A stretch of 64,000 bases of DNA, taken from positions 2,294,001 to 2,358,000 of the forward strand of contig NAKE01000001.1 of NCBI GenBank assembly GCA_008680965.1, written 5' to 3'. This document shows, piece after piece, positions 40,630 through 50,115 of this stretch. Under the pieces are notes generated by a model. That model was not told the DNA's origin. It saw only the letters and a list, made by a program, of their open reading frames with translations, and did not search any database. The DNA comes from Collinsella aerofaciens (GTDB lineage: Bacteria; Actinomycetota; Coriobacteriia; Coriobacteriales; Coriobacteriaceae). The stretch's first letter is position 1, and each line of letters opens with the position of its first letter. Position numbers and translations under genes: made by a program.

Positions 40630-41102
40630 ATGACCACCCCCGGACGCCATGGATCGACCGTCACCGCACGCTCGTGCGACAACGTTGTCGGCGCCCCCAG
40701 CGGAACGCCAGCGATGCTGAGAGAAGTCGGCCACGGCTCATAGTGCATGGTGCAGGTGTAGGTCCTAAACGTACCGGATAGGGAGAGCAGGCCACCATCC
40801 GATGCCTTCGCGCCTTGCTCGCTCGACACTTCGATCTGTAAGTCATAGCCTTCCATGGCATTCAGAATTTGAGTCTGAACCGTCGCCGAGGCATCGGCAG
40901 AGCTTTCGTCGCCCTCCCCCTCCGACGCCACGGCATGCGCTAGCACGATGTCGGGCACCACGCGGTCGAAGCGCGCGACAGCGCTGGCAAAGATCATGAC
41001 GTTGTACACGATGAGTGCCAGCACCAGCAAAACGGGCGTAACCACTGCCATCTCCACCGTCGCTTGGGCGCGCTCCTCGCGCAGACGCATGCGGATACTC
41101 AT
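40626..41102 (-). CDS. TadE-like pseudopilin
   Basis: A 158-aa protein of the TadE family. N-terminal class III prepilin-like segment RAQATVEMAVVTPVLLVLALIV (about 11-32) followed by a membrane helix and an extracellular domain. The Glu at +5 after the predicted cleavage (RA/QATVE) is kept, but the residue before cleavage is Ala rather than Gly. ATG at 41102 overlaps the TAA of the upstream gene. TadE proteins are minor pilins needed for Flp pilus assembly. Confidence 0.85.
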   Translation of the reverse strand: MSIRMRLREERAQATVEMAVVTPVLLVLALIVYNVMIFASAVARFDRVVPDIVLAHAVASEGEGDESSADASATVQTQILNAMEGYDLQIEVSSEQGAKASDGGLLSLSGTFRTYTCTMHYEPWPTSLSIAGVPLGAPTTLSHERAVTVDPWRPGVVM

Positions 41103-43255
41103 TACGACCCACCGCCAAAAGCTCCCACCAGCGTGGCAACATCGACCGTGAGCGGGATGGAGCCGCCGCCGGGCAGCGGAATCTCGGCGATGGTGAACAC
41201 TGCCCCGTTGATCGTACGCTCGACCTGGTATTGCAAGGCCTCGCAAAGTGCCTTGGGGTCAGTCACGCCCAAGGGGATTTTTCGCAGAGTATCTTGAGTT
41301 TTGGAGATGCCCGCGATATCGGACCCCGGACTTTTGATGACATTGGCGGTATCGGTCAGCACCGGTTTTCGCAGACGCAAATCGCACGGTTCGAGTCCCA
41401 GCGCCGCCACGGAGGACGAGACGGTGTCACCGAGCCAGGACGCGATGGAGCCCAACGCGCCGCTACCCCCTCCCAAGCCACCGATCAGCTCTCCCATAAG
41501 CTCGTCGGCCGCACCCTGGATGTCTCCGTACCCCACAAGCAGGCGACCCCAAACATCCATAACGCCGTCGAGCACGCCGGCAACGCCGCCCGAACGCTCC
41601 TCCAGCGTCGAGAAAAACCGCGAGAGAACGTTATTTTGTGCCGTCGCACCATCGGGCGCGAGCACTGCAGCAGAAATTGCACCACGATCGCCAAGCTCAA
41701 CTGCCGTGTCAAACGAGGAGTTGAGCTCGTCGGGACTGGAGATGGTGCCCGAGACCGCAAAGGCGACCACACCGTTGCGACCGGGCGGGGCGATGCGCGG
41801 GCGCTCGCCGGATAGTTCTTTGATGGCGGTATCGAACGCATTGCCCGCACGGTCGGCTTCGTCCTCGGTTTGACGCTCGAGCTCGAGTTCCTTGTTGCGA
41901 CAGTCGACATAGTCCTCCAGGGCGTCTTTAAACTTGTCAAAGTGATATTCGAAGCCGTTTTCGATAGAGGTTGAAGGCGCCGCAACAGCACCAAGCGACA
42001 AAACGCCAAAATGGCATTTGCTGCATTTATCCTGTCCATCGTAATCGGCAACCGAAGCAAATCCGCTCGGCGTCCCTTTCTTATAGTTAGGGCAGGTCGT
42101 CCCGTAATGCAGATACGCCTTGTCATCGTTCACGCTAGTCGGCCACACCGCATCGGTATAGAGTTCCGTCGCCCGAACCTCATCAGAGTTGCGCGGCAGC
42201 AGCGGAATATAGGAGGAAACCCTGTCTCCGTTCTCGGTTATATGCGCCCGATCGACCTCCGCGCTCGCATAGGTATAAAACGCCTTACGCGCCGCAGACT
42301 CTGCCTTCATCTCGACACTCGAGCCGTGGGGCTTCTCATTTGTCAGACGCCAATGGTAGTAGTCCTTCGCGCGATCAAGGGCAACTTGGGGCTCCCACGT
42401 AACGCTCGATGAGTAATGCGGATTTTGAACACCGGAGAGATCCGTTAGACTTTTCGCACGCTCCCACATGCAAGAACAGCTGCCGACCGAGCCCTTGTCA
42501 GACCCACCACAATCCGCCAGCCAAGCACGCTCTTTAGCCTTCGCCGTGTCCTCAGAAGCCTTCCGCAGCTCCTCGGCCGCACCCTCTAAATCATCTGATG
42601 TGTCTTTAATGGTATCGGTCGAGATCTCTGATCCTTTGAGCGCAGCGAAGTCAGACTCGGATGTCCTGGGCACGGCAAGCGCCGTACCGGTATAGGTCAC
42701 ACTATCGGTATCCTGCGCCGACACCGTCTGCGTGGCACGCGCGGCGATCAGATACGGCAGAGCCGTCTCGATTTTCTGTAAGCCTTCCGATGCGCTTTTG
42801 GCAAACTTGTTGCGCGTTTTAATGATCTCAATCCCGGTGTCGACCATATTGCCGGCAACCGGCTCGGCACCCGGGATGAGGATGGCGACCAGGCCCGTCC
42901 CGATCGTGGCAAACCCCGCCAGCCCCAGACTCAAGATGCTCGCATCAACCACCGTGGCAGCCGTGTGATAGGACGACACTACGTTGGCACCCGCCAGCGC
43001 GCCACTATCAGCCGCCACCTGAGTATCCCCGGCACGCGACATGCTCCATATCGCCGCGGTCGACGAAAACAACAATGTGAGCACCACTAGGATGACCACG
43101 GCAGAAGAAAGCGTGGTATAGGCGCCATCTTCGATAAACAGATCGACACCGGCTCGACCCATAAAGCCGCCTCGCTTGCGATGGCAGCTCGGACGGTGCG
43201 TCAAAACGCGTCTAGACCAGAAACGCTTAATCCCATGCAGCAATCCACGAATCAT
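41102..43255 (-). CDS. TadG-like large secreted/anchored pilus protein
   Basis: A 717-aa protein with one membrane helix near 48-70 (AVVILVVLTLLFSSTAAIWS) and a large extracellular part. The N-terminal DGAYTTLSS has a Gly just before a pilin-like helix but lacks Glu at +5. Two Cys clusters stand out: CGGSDKGSVGSCSC (about 265) and CPNYKKG...CSKCHFG (about 415-440), possibly a zinc-binding or disulphide-stabilised domain. TadG-like proteins are minor Tad components. ATG at 43255 has GGAGGGAG upstream. No von Willebrand MIDAS motif is evident. Confidence 0.75.
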   Translation of the reverse strand: MIRGLLHGIKRFWSRRVLTHRPSCHRKRGGFMGRAGVDLFIEDGAYTTLSSAVVILVVLTLLFSSTAAIWSMSRAGDTQVAADSGALAGANVVSSYHTAATVVDASILSLGLAGFATIGTGLVAILIPGAEPVAGNMVDTGIEIIKTRNKFAKSASEGLQKIETALPYLIAARATQTVSAQDTDSVTYTGTALAVPRTSESDFAALKGSEISTDTIKDTSDDLEGAAEELRKASEDTAKAKERAWLADCGGSDKGSVGSCSCMWERAKSLTDLSGVQNPHYSSSVTWEPQVALDRAKDYYHWRLTNEKPHGSSVEMKAESAARKAFYTYASAEVDRAHITENGDRVSSYIPLLPRNSDEVRATELYTDAVWPTSVNDDKAYLHYGTTCPNYKKGTPSGFASVADYDGQDKCSKCHFGVLSLGAVAAPSTSIENGFEYHFDKFKDALEDYVDCRNKELELERQTEDEADRAGNAFDTAIKELSGERPRIAPPGRNGVVAFAVSGTISSPDELNSSFDTAVELGDRGAISAAVLAPDGATAQNNVLSRFFSTLEERSGGVAGVLDGVMDVWGRLLVGYGDIQGAADELMGELIGGLGGGSGALGSIASWLGDTVSSSVAALGLEPCDLRLRKPVLTDTANVIKSPGSDIAGISKTQDTLRKIPLGVTDPKALCEALQYQVERTINGAVFTIAEIPLPGGGSIPLTVDVATLVGAFGGGS

Positions 43256-43739
43256 AATCTCCCTCCAGCCATTCGGGACGCGATTGATACGAGACATCGA
43301 CCTTGAGCTCAACGTAGCCGCCCTCGGCGGTACCACCCATAGCCTGCGCAAACGCACCGATCACAGGCAACGGCTTGACCTCGCCGGAAACAGACACGGA
43401 CGAAACGCCGCCGGCACCGGCCCGCCCCAACTCGATATTCCACGACAGCGGCCCGCCGGCATGAAAAATCGAGACGTTGGGCACCGCGGCAAGTCTGCGG
43501 CGAGTGAACTCCTTAAGGTCATCGTCGTCCTCCACCGTCGTCGTGGTCATAAGCCGCGCGGTCTCGGCGGCGGCAGACTCCATGACCGCGCGCGTATAGA
43601 GCAGGCATACCGGCTGCAGCGCCAGCAGGATGAGCGTCAAAAACGTCGGCAGCAAAAAGGCGGCCTCAACCGTAGACTGCGCCCGATCCTCGCACGCGAT
43701 ATCAATACAGAGCAATGTCCTTGGCGCCCGTCGCGGCAT
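43227..43739 (-). CDS. TadE-like pseudopilin (second)
   Basis: About 170 aa. The pilin-like segment DRAQSTVEAAFLLPTFLTLIL shows the Glu at +5 and an Ala before the predicted cleavage, as in the other Tad pilins here. The start is uncertain (ATG at 43739, or TTG at 43715), with no strong ribosome-binding site, probably because it overlaps the previous small pilin gene and is translated by coupling. Its 3' end overlaps the TadG-like gene start by 29 bp. Confidence 0.8.
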   Translation of the reverse strand: MPRRAPRTLLCIDIACEDRAQSTVEAAFLLPTFLTLILLALQPVCLLYTRAVMESAAAETARLMTTTTVEDDDDLKEFTRRRLAAVPNVSIFHAGGPLSWNIELGRAGAGGVSSVSVSGEVKPLPVIGAFAQAMGGTAEGGYVELKVDVSYQSRPEWLEGDYDSWIAAWD

Positions 43740-43920
43740 CGATAACCGACGATGGGGCGACGCCATGGGACGCTGCCCGCTCAACCAGTGCCGCCAAGCG
43801 TCCATCGGTGCCAGCGCGCCAAAGCCCCGCAATCGCCAGCACAATCGACAACAGCGCCACGGTGACGATGGCGTATTCGACGGTCGACTGAGCAGATTCC
43901 TCACGCAGGACACCATGCAT
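43702..43920 (-). CDS. Second Flp/Fap-type pilin
   Basis: A 72-aa small pilin-like protein: MHGVLREESAQSTVEYAIVT then a hydrophobic stretch. The class III prepilin motif REESAQSTVEY is clear (cleavage predicted after Ala). ATG at 43920 has AGGAGGGG upstream. It is a likely minor or alternative pilin next to the main one at 44449. Confidence 0.8.
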   Translation of the reverse strand: MHGVLREESAQSTVEYAIVTVALLSIVLAIAGLWRAGTDGRLAALVERAASHGVAPSSVIDAATGAKDIALY

Positions 43921-43921
43921 T

Positions 43922-44485
43922 TCACGACCCCTCCTTTGACTCCATTGTTTGCGGAACCAGACGCACGGCACGCAGGCGGCACGAGGCATCGCCGGCATCA
44001 GCAGCAACCGTCACCATGTCGACCCAGCCTCGCCCATCGCGCACGATGGCGCCCCATACGTTGCCCTTAATATCGAGATAGCCGCTCAGGGCGAGCTGGG
44101 CCGTGGGCACTTCGCGGTAGGCGCGCAGCAGGTCTGCCGCTGCCTCGGTCATCGGCCGGTCCTCGGACCATGCGAGCCGAACCGCGATCGCGTTGTCTAC
44201 AGACGGCTCCGTCGCGCTGGCGGCCCGCTCGTCGAGTGCCTGCAAAAAGGTCTGAGCCGTGACGGCGGCATTCTGACCGCCCATCGCCCCCGCGCCTTCC
44301 GCTTGTGACATCGCCGCCGAGCCCGATCCCAAATCGGCAGTAGCGCCTGGACGCTGCTGCCGCGCAGCACCCAGCCCCCAAAGCGTCACCGCTATTGCCA
44401 CGAGCAAACAGACGAGCACCAGCGGCGAACCAACAGGACGCCTGCCTCCTACAGGCTGTTGATGCCGTCTTTGATCGCGTTCCAT
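43922..44485 (-). CDS. Membrane-anchored protein of unknown function in Tad operon
   Basis: A 187-aa protein with an N-terminal membrane helix (about 20-40, LVLVCLLVAIAVTLWGLG) and an extracellular domain without recognised motifs. It lies between the two pilin genes and overlaps the first one by 37 bp, so it is very likely part of the pilus system, for example a pilus assembly or pilotin-like factor. The start is ambiguous; ATG at 44485 is used. Confidence 0.6.
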   Translation of the reverse strand: MERDQRRHQQPVGGRRPVGSPLVLVCLLVAIAVTLWGLGAARQQRPGATADLGSGSAAMSQAEGAGAMGGQNAAVTAQTFLQALDERAASATEPSVDNAIAVRLAWSEDRPMTEAAADLLRAYREVPTAQLALSGYLDIKGNVWGAIVRDGRGWVDMVTVAADAGDASCRLRAVRLVPQTMESKEGS

Positions 44486-44682
44486 AGTTCTTCGACTTTG
44501 CTCTTAAACGCGACGATGGCGATAATCGCAATCACTACGAGTACACCGACCAAGATGGCGTATTCGGTAGTGCCCTGCGCGCTCTCCTCCCGCAACAGCG
44601 CCTTGGCACGCTGGCGAGCGCGGATTGTCCGGCAAAAAGCCCAGCTCCAAGCCTTGCCCGCAATGTTGGTCATCGTGTTCAT
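44449..44682 (-). CDS. Flp pilin (major)
   Basis: A 77-aa prepilin. The class III motif reads REESAQGTTEYAILVGVLVV, so cleavage would fall before Gln with Ala at -1, and Glu +5/Tyr +6 match the Flp consensus. The helix (about 38-60) is hydrophobic; the mature part is short, as in Flp pilins. ATG at 44682 has GGGAGGAA upstream. Most likely the main pilus subunit. Confidence 0.88.
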   Translation of the reverse strand: MNTMTNIAGKAWSWAFCRTIRARQRAKALLREESAQGTTEYAILVGVLVVIAIIAIVAFKSKVEELWNAIKDGINSL

Positions 44683-44692
44683 ATATTCCTCC

Positions 44693-45334
44693 CTACATCA
44701 TCCCGCCTGCTCCCAGCAGCGGGCCCAATATGGACAGAAGCAACGCCGGCAAGATGAGCGTGCCGGTGGGAATCAGCAGCTTGACGGGCGCACGCTCGAT
44801 CTCGCGCTCGACCGCGGCGCGATGAGCCGCACGGATCTCGCGACTTTGAGCGGCCAGCGTCTCGGCAAGTGGGGCACCCAGGGCGAGCGCCTGCCCCACC
44901 GTGATGGCAAAGGTCTCGAGCGCTCGCACGTCCAGGTCGCGCGCGGCGGCCAACAACTCGTCCTCACGCGTGCCCACGCCCACCTGCCACGCCATGCAGG
45001 CGCGCTCAAGGCGAAGAGCCAGCACTGACCGGCGGTTGGCGCAGAAAATCTCAAGCGCCGCATCAAACGAAAGACCGGCCGAAAGACCCAAGCGCACAAC
45101 ATCGATCATCTCGGACACTTCGCCGAGCGAAACTCGCGCCGGGCCGCCCGCTCCAACCGCGCCCTTCACTCGCGCGGTCAGGGCATCGACCACCGAGCGA
45201 CCCGCGGCAGCGACCAGCACCGCCTCGCGCTTGCAGGCCCCTGCGATCTTGCGTGCATCCGCCCGATCCAAACCCGTCGCGACAAATACACTCAGGGCGC
45301 ACAGGCAAGCCGCAACTGCAACCGGGGCGCTCAT
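44693..45334 (-). CDS. TadC-like inner-membrane platform protein
   Basis: A 213-aa protein with a GspF/TadC (T2SF-type) cytoplasmic domain and C-terminal helices (LLIPTGTLILPALLLSILGPLL). N-terminal helix at about 5-20. It pairs with TadB to form the platform for pilus assembly. ATG at 45334 overlaps the stop of tadB by 4 bp, with GGTGGAG upstream. An N-terminal extension to 45472 is rejected. Confidence 0.85.
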   Translation of the reverse strand: MSAPVAVAACLCALSVFVATGLDRADARKIAGACKREAVLVAAAGRSVVDALTARVKGAVGAGGPARVSLGEVSEMIDVVRLGLSAGLSFDAALEIFCANRRSVLALRLERACMAWQVGVGTREDELLAAARDLDVRALETFAITVGQALALGAPLAETLAAQSREIRAAHRAAVEREIERAPVKLLIPTGTLILPALLLSILGPLLGAGGMM

Positions 45335-46257
45335 AGCTCCACCCGCATAATGCGCCGGATAACCACCAGGGCAACGGCGTTGAGGGCAAGACCCAGCACC
45401 ACAGCGCCCGCGCCGGCGGGCGTCGCAAGACCGCGACGAAAATCTGCCGAAAGCAGCGCCAACACCGCGCACATGCCCGCCGGCATCGCCGCGACCATAT
45501 GCGCAGACATGCGAGCCTGCGACGTCTTAACATCCAGGCGGCGCTTGAGCTCAATGCGCTCCCCCACCATGCTCGACGCCTCGGACAGTAAGTCGGCAAG
45601 CGGAGCGCCGGTGCGCTGAGACACCTTAAGCGCCAAGGTCACAAGCGAAAGACCGGGGGCGTCGATACGCACGAGCAAGTCATCGAGCGCGTCGGTCGCC
45701 GAGATGCCGCAATCGATCGCCGCCGCCACCCGCAAAAACTCGGTATGCACTGGCTCTTGCGCATGAGCGCCCACAAAGCGCATGCCCTGGGCCAGCGAAT
45801 GTCCCGAGGCAAGCGACATGGAAAGTGCGGTAAACGCCTCGGGCATTGCCTCTTCTGCATCGTGTTGCTCGCGCCGGCTCTCAAAGCCATCCCGAGCGGC
45901 ACCAACGGTAAACGGAGCAACAAGTCCCAAGGCAAATCCGAGGGGCGATAACGACACCATCGTTAGTAAAACGCAGCAGACACCGCTCGACAGCAGCAGA
46001 AACGCCAAACGTCCCGAAGCATCTTCGATCACGAGGCCAAGGCGATGCGCCGGAGCCAGCGATGCCCACGAACGGGCGATCTTTTTCAGCAGATCGTTTT
46101 CCACCAGCTCACGCGGCAGCTTCTCTGCCACCGTCTCGAGCGCCTGACGTGCCAACTCCGCCGGCGGTACCTGCGGCACACGAGGTTCCGCCCCGCACGC
46201 CGTCGCGACAGAAAGCCCTGCCAAGCCCCCTACGACGAGGGGCACAGTGATCTCCAT
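45331..46257 (-). CDS. TadB-like inner-membrane platform protein
   Basis: A 308-aa T2SF-domain membrane protein with helices near 5-22, 90-130 and the C-terminal 275-305 region. The cytoplasmic domain shows EAFTALSMSLASGHSLAQGM and GAPLADLLSEASSMVGERIE, typical of TadB. ATG at 46257 has GAGGAGGTG upstream and overlaps tadA by 28 bp. Confidence 0.9.
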   Translation of the reverse strand: MEITVPLVVGGLAGLSVATACGAEPRVPQVPPAELARQALETVAEKLPRELVENDLLKKIARSWASLAPAHRLGLVIEDASGRLAFLLLSSGVCCVLLTMVSLSPLGFALGLVAPFTVGAARDGFESRREQHDAEEAMPEAFTALSMSLASGHSLAQGMRFVGAHAQEPVHTEFLRVAAAIDCGISATDALDDLLVRIDAPGLSLVTLALKVSQRTGAPLADLLSEASSMVGERIELKRRLDVKTSQARMSAHMVAAMPAGMCAVLALLSADFRRGLATPAGAGAVVLGLALNAVALVVIRRIMRVEL

Positions 46258-47558
46258 TCGTCCACCTCCTCTTGTGTGAGCGTCCCCGACCGCAGGCCTT
46301 CTGCGATAAACGGCGGCTCGCGGTCGAGCGTCCAGATGCGCTCGGCAGCATCGAAAGTCACATAGCGTTCGAGCTCAACACCGCCCGACACGCCGCGGTG
46401 AACCCCCGAATATGAGGCCACAAAGCGCCTGCCATCGGCGTGGCGCTCGGACATCACGATGCCGTCGAGCGCCATGGCGATCTGCTCCTCGATGAGCTCA
46501 CTCGGCAGATCGATGCCATAACGTGCAAGCAACGTCAGACGCACCACGGTCTCCTGTTCTGAACCCGCATGAAGTGTGGTGAGCGACCCATCGTGGCCCG
46601 TGTTCATGGCCTGCAACATGTCGCAGCACTCGGCACCGCGCACCTCGCCCACCACGATGCGGTCGGGGCGCATGCGCAGGGCATTAGTTACCAGGTCGCG
46701 GATCGTCACCGCGCCCTCACCCTCAATTGAAGCCTCGCGCGCCTCTAGTCGCACCACGTGCGGATGATGTGCAAACTTGAGCTCGGCAGAGTCCTCGATC
46801 GTCACGATGCGCTCGCCGGTGGAAATCTCGCATGACAACGCGTTGAGCAGGGTGGTCTTACCAGATCCCGTGCCTCCCGCAACCGCCAGGTCCTGTCGCA
46901 GCGACACCGCGCACGACAGCAGCTGCGCATACCAAAGCGGCAGCGACCCCAGCCCCACGAGCTCGTCCAGCGAGCAGATGCGGTCCGAGAACTTTCGGAT
47001 GGTGAGAATCGGTCCGTCAATCGCCACAGGCGGAATCACCGCGTTGACGCGATAACCCGTCTTGAGGCGGGCGTTGACGATGGGGCTACGCTCGTCGATA
47101 CGACGGCCGAGCGGCGAGATGATGCGGTCGATGAGCACACGGATCTGCTCGTCGTCCTCAAACGCGTGCTCGATGGGATACAAAACGCCGCCGCGTTCAA
47201 AGAAAGCCGAGCGGCAGCCGTTGATCATGATCTCGGTAACGGTGTCGTCCTCGATGAGCGGCTGCAACGGCCCCAAGCCCACCACATCATCCAAAATCTC
47301 GTCGATGATGGTCTCGCGCTCGGGCGTCGCGAGATCGGTCGGCTCCTCAACATTGAGCGCCGCCTCCACCGCGGGACGCAATTCCGAGCGGGCAAGTGCC
47401 GGGTCGATATAGGCGCTGATACGCGCCACTTCGTCGTAACCCATGCGGTCCATTACGGCGCGCTTGGTGCGTCGTTTCACCGCGCGGCGACGCCCCGCAT
47501 CTACAGGCGCTGCCGTCGCTGCAGCGCCGGCAGCCTTAATCCTCGTTTGCAGGCTCAT
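46230..47558 (-). CDS. TadA/CpaF secretion ATPase
   Basis: A 442-aa type II/IV secretion ATPase that powers pilus extension. Walker A AGGTGSGKTTLL at about 227-238, Walker B and Asp box in EDSAELKF, His box HPHVVRLEAREA and GHDGSLTTLHAG. The N-terminal ~90 residues are typical of CpaF. ATG at 47558 overlaps the stop of tadZ by 4 bp. Confidence 0.95.
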   Translation of the reverse strand: MSLQTRIKAAGAAATAAPVDAGRRRAVKRRTKRAVMDRMGYDEVARISAYIDPALARSELRPAVEAALNVEEPTDLATPERETIIDEILDDVVGLGPLQPLIEDDTVTEIMINGCRSAFFERGGVLYPIEHAFEDDEQIRVLIDRIISPLGRRIDERSPIVNARLKTGYRVNAVIPPVAIDGPILTIRKFSDRICSLDELVGLGSLPLWYAQLLSCAVSLRQDLAVAGGTGSGKTTLLNALSCEISTGERIVTIEDSAELKFAHHPHVVRLEAREASIEGEGAVTIRDLVTNALRMRPDRIVVGEVRGAECCDMLQAMNTGHDGSLTTLHAGSEQETVVRLTLLARYGIDLPSELIEEQIAMALDGIVMSERHADGRRFVASYSGVHRGVSGGVELERYVTFDAAERIWTLDREPPFIAEGLRSGTLTQEEVDEWRSLCPSS

Positions 47559-49204
47559 CGCTGATCACCCTCGCGCGACCAGGGAAGGCGAATACGCGGG
47601 CGTTCGGTGCGTGTTGCACGGTCGGCGACCATATCGCTCCAAGGACCGACGGCGCACCCCAGTTCCACGAGCATCTCGCGCGTGGCCTCGCGCACGCTGG
47701 TCGCAAAAGCGCTGGTCTGCCCCACTGCCTCGTCAGCGCGCCCAAACGCCATGAGCGCGGCGAGATCCTGCCCGCCATCGGCGATACGAATCTTGGAGCT
47801 CAACGCACAGGCAATCTCAAAGCGCATGGCGACGTCCTCGTCTGCCCCGCGCGCACCGAACCGGTTGAACACGGCGCTCATGCGCGTGCGCGGCACACCT
47901 ACTCGACTTGCCAGTTCAATGACGCGCGACGCCGATGTCGCGGACGACACCGCCGCATCGCCAACGACCAGGCAACGGTCGCTCGCTGCCACCGCAGCCG
48001 CCACGGCGTCGCCCCAAAAGACCGAGGTATCGATAAAGACCACGTCGGATTCGCGACGCAGGACATCAAGCAGTAGCTCCACCGGACGTGCCATGAGCTC
48101 GGCTTGCTCGGGCGCCGCGACGGGACCCCAGAGCGTAACGCCCGGCGCCACGCGCATCGAAGCGGCTACGATATCCGGCTCGGCGAGCACGCCCGCCGCC
48201 GACGGCTCGATAAGTGCCGCCATATCGCGCGGAGCATCGACGCCTAACAAGTCGTAAAGGTTTCCAAACATCAGGTCCAGGTCGAGCACGGCGGCACGCA
48301 AGCCCAACAGCGACGATGTGTGTGCCATGGTGGCAACAATCGTCGACTTGCCGCAACCGCCCGAACCCGAAATGGCGCAGATGACCGGAGCTCGATGCGG
48401 CGGTGCGGCGGCGTCTGCCGGCGGCATCTGAAGCGGCGGGGCGGGCGTCGATGACAGCGTCCCCGTCTCCCCCGCCGCAACCACACGCTGCGTCCAAGCC
48501 GGCATGGCAGCTTGTTCGGTCTGCGAGGCAGGCTCGTTCTGTGCAATCTGCTCATGCTGCATCGGCGACAACTCGCCGCACCCGGCAAAGCCCTCAACTT
48601 CGTCGAGTTCATCCGCCAGATTCACGCCGTGCACGTATCCCATATCTACAGCCGGGGAGTCGCCAGCATGCTGCGACGGCCCTCCAGCGTCATCGTATAC
48701 AAGGGGGTTCCGGGGGCGCCGACCATGCTCGGCTTCCGCTTTTCCATAATCATCAACACGCGGGCCTCTTGTAGCGCGAGGCGCCCCGGGTTCCCTATCA
48801 ACAAAAGCATCGGGCTCAATCGTCATGCGCCGATCGGAATCAACCGCTCCCTCGCCCGCGCGCCCGTTGCCGCATATACTGTGCGCAGCGATGACCTCGG
48901 TCGCCCCCGCGCGAAACAGCCCCTCGATATCCGACGGATCGAGCGCTTCTATCAACACGACCACGCGACTCACGCGGCCTTCGGCCGTCAGGCGCGCAAC
49001 AGTCTTGCGAACATCTTCGGTATCAAACAGAGACGCCGCGATGATGGCAGCCCCGCGGCGCGACGGAAACGCCCGCGCCATGGAAACCAGCCCGTCCAGG
49101 TCACCCACGCGAAGCACCTGTGCACCCGCATCACGGCCCTCGACTTCCCGCTGCAACAGCCCGTAATCGCCGCACGCGCAGCACGCAAGCCAGATCGCCT
49201 TCAT
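47555..49204 (-). CDS. TadZ/CpaE-like ATPase
   Basis: A 549-aa protein: N-terminal receiver-like domain (about 1-110, without a clear phospho-Asp), a low-complexity linker (130-275) rich in Ala/Gln/Pro, and a MinD/ParA-type ATPase (280-510) with deviant Walker A SGSGGCGKSTIV and DLDLMFGNL. CpaE/TadZ proteins place the Tad machine at the membrane. The ATG at 49204 (GTG at 49207 also possible) has GGAGG upstream. Confidence 0.88.
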   Translation of the reverse strand: MKAIWLACCACGDYGLLQREVEGRDAGAQVLRVGDLDGLVSMARAFPSRRGAAIIAASLFDTEDVRKTVARLTAEGRVSRVVVLIEALDPSDIEGLFRAGATEVIAAHSICGNGRAGEGAVDSDRRMTIEPDAFVDREPGAPRATRGPRVDDYGKAEAEHGRRPRNPLVYDDAGGPSQHAGDSPAVDMGYVHGVNLADELDEVEGFAGCGELSPMQHEQIAQNEPASQTEQAAMPAWTQRVVAAGETGTLSSTPAPPLQMPPADAAAPPHRAPVICAISGSGGCGKSTIVATMAHTSSLLGLRAAVLDLDLMFGNLYDLLGVDAPRDMAALIEPSAAGVLAEPDIVAASMRVAPGVTLWGPVAAPEQAELMARPVELLLDVLRRESDVVFIDTSVFWGDAVAAAVAASDRCLVVGDAAVSSATSASRVIELASRVGVPRTRMSAVFNRFGARGADEDVAMRFEIACALSSKIRIADGGQDLAALMAFGRADEAVGQTSAFATSVREATREMLVELGCAVGPWSDMVADRATRTERPRIRLPWSREGDQR

Positions 49205-49863
49205 CACTCGTCGCCTCCGCTCTTTTTGCCGCGCGCCGTGGCGGGAATCGTCAAGCTGACCGTTCCCTTGCCCGAGGCTCCCAGCAGTTCCTTGACGTCT
49301 TCGGGGTCAGCCGCCAGTGTCACCCATTCGATCTTGCCTTCACGCGTGGCACCGGAATCCTCACTGGTATCGATCACGTACGCGCCGCACAGCCGATCGG
49401 TTACGCCGTCTTTTTGCACGTACACATCCACGTAGCTGCCCACGCCCGCAGCACCGCCGACCGAGTGCTCGGCATCGACCGCCACCGAAACGGCGACCTT
49501 GCCCTTAGGCACCTCGAGCATGTGGCTCTCGGCCTTGGTGTAGACATTGCAGATCACGGCGTTTTTGGGAATACGCGAAGTCGTCACGTCGCCGCGCACC
49601 TGGCGTAGCTCGGTCGCCGCGTCACGCGGCAGCAGACTCGTCAACCACTCCTGGGTTATGACATTGGTCTCATCGAGGGTCTCGCCCACATCGATATCGC
49701 GCGCCGCGACGCATACCTCGACGCGATCGCCACCGTACTTGGCCAAGGTCTCAGCCTGGACCTGTTCGGCTTGCGAGCGGATCGACGAGCCGTAAACCAT
49801 GCAGAGCAGAGCAGCGAGCACGCCCGCGACCAGACTGATGGCGATGCGCTTGCTCTTGTTCAC
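49204..49863 (-). CDS. CpaB/RcpC-like pilus assembly protein
   Basis: A 219-aa protein with an N-terminal helix (about 8-25, AISLVAGVLAALLCMVY) and a SAF domain (about 45-120, VCVAARDIDVGETL) plus a CpaB C-terminal domain. It is the first gene of the Tad operon. GTG at 49863 with GAGAGGAG upstream is preferred over ATG at 49878, which lacks one. In the family it acts outside the membrane in pilus secretion. Confidence 0.85.
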   Translation of the reverse strand: MNKSKRIAISLVAGVLAALLCMVYGSSIRSQAEQVQAETLAKYGGDRVEVCVAARDIDVGETLDETNVITQEWLTSLLPRDAATELRQVRGDVTTSRIPKNAVICNVYTKAESHMLEVPKGKVAVSVAVDAEHSVGGAAGVGSYVDVYVQKDGVTDRLCGAYVIDTSEDSGATREGKIEWVTLAADPEDVKELLGASGKGTVSLTIPATARGKKSGGDE

Positions 49864-50063
49864 GGCCGCTCCTCTCATGGCAGTGCCGGGCGAATGCCCG
49901 TACCACCATTGTCTGGGCGGCCAGAGTGCAAAGCGGCGCAATCGCAATCTTGGTTTTCGATGTCAAACCAATCGCTGACCAAAAGCTGAACAGCCCGTCA
50001 AGCTCGTGACAAGGTTTTGGCCAGCACGTCAGCAAACTGCATGTTTCGAGGCTTTTCCGCAGC

Positions 50064-50097
50064 AAAAAAGCCGTCTCCCGAACAGTTGGGAGACGGC
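50064..50097 (-). terminator. Intrinsic terminator after rsgA
   Basis: 10-bp stem GCCGTCTCCC/GGGAGACGGC, loop AACTGTTC, then TTTTTT on the minus strand, 18 nt after the stop. Confidence 0.92.
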
Positions 50098-50115
50098 TGT
50101 CATAGATAAAATCAA

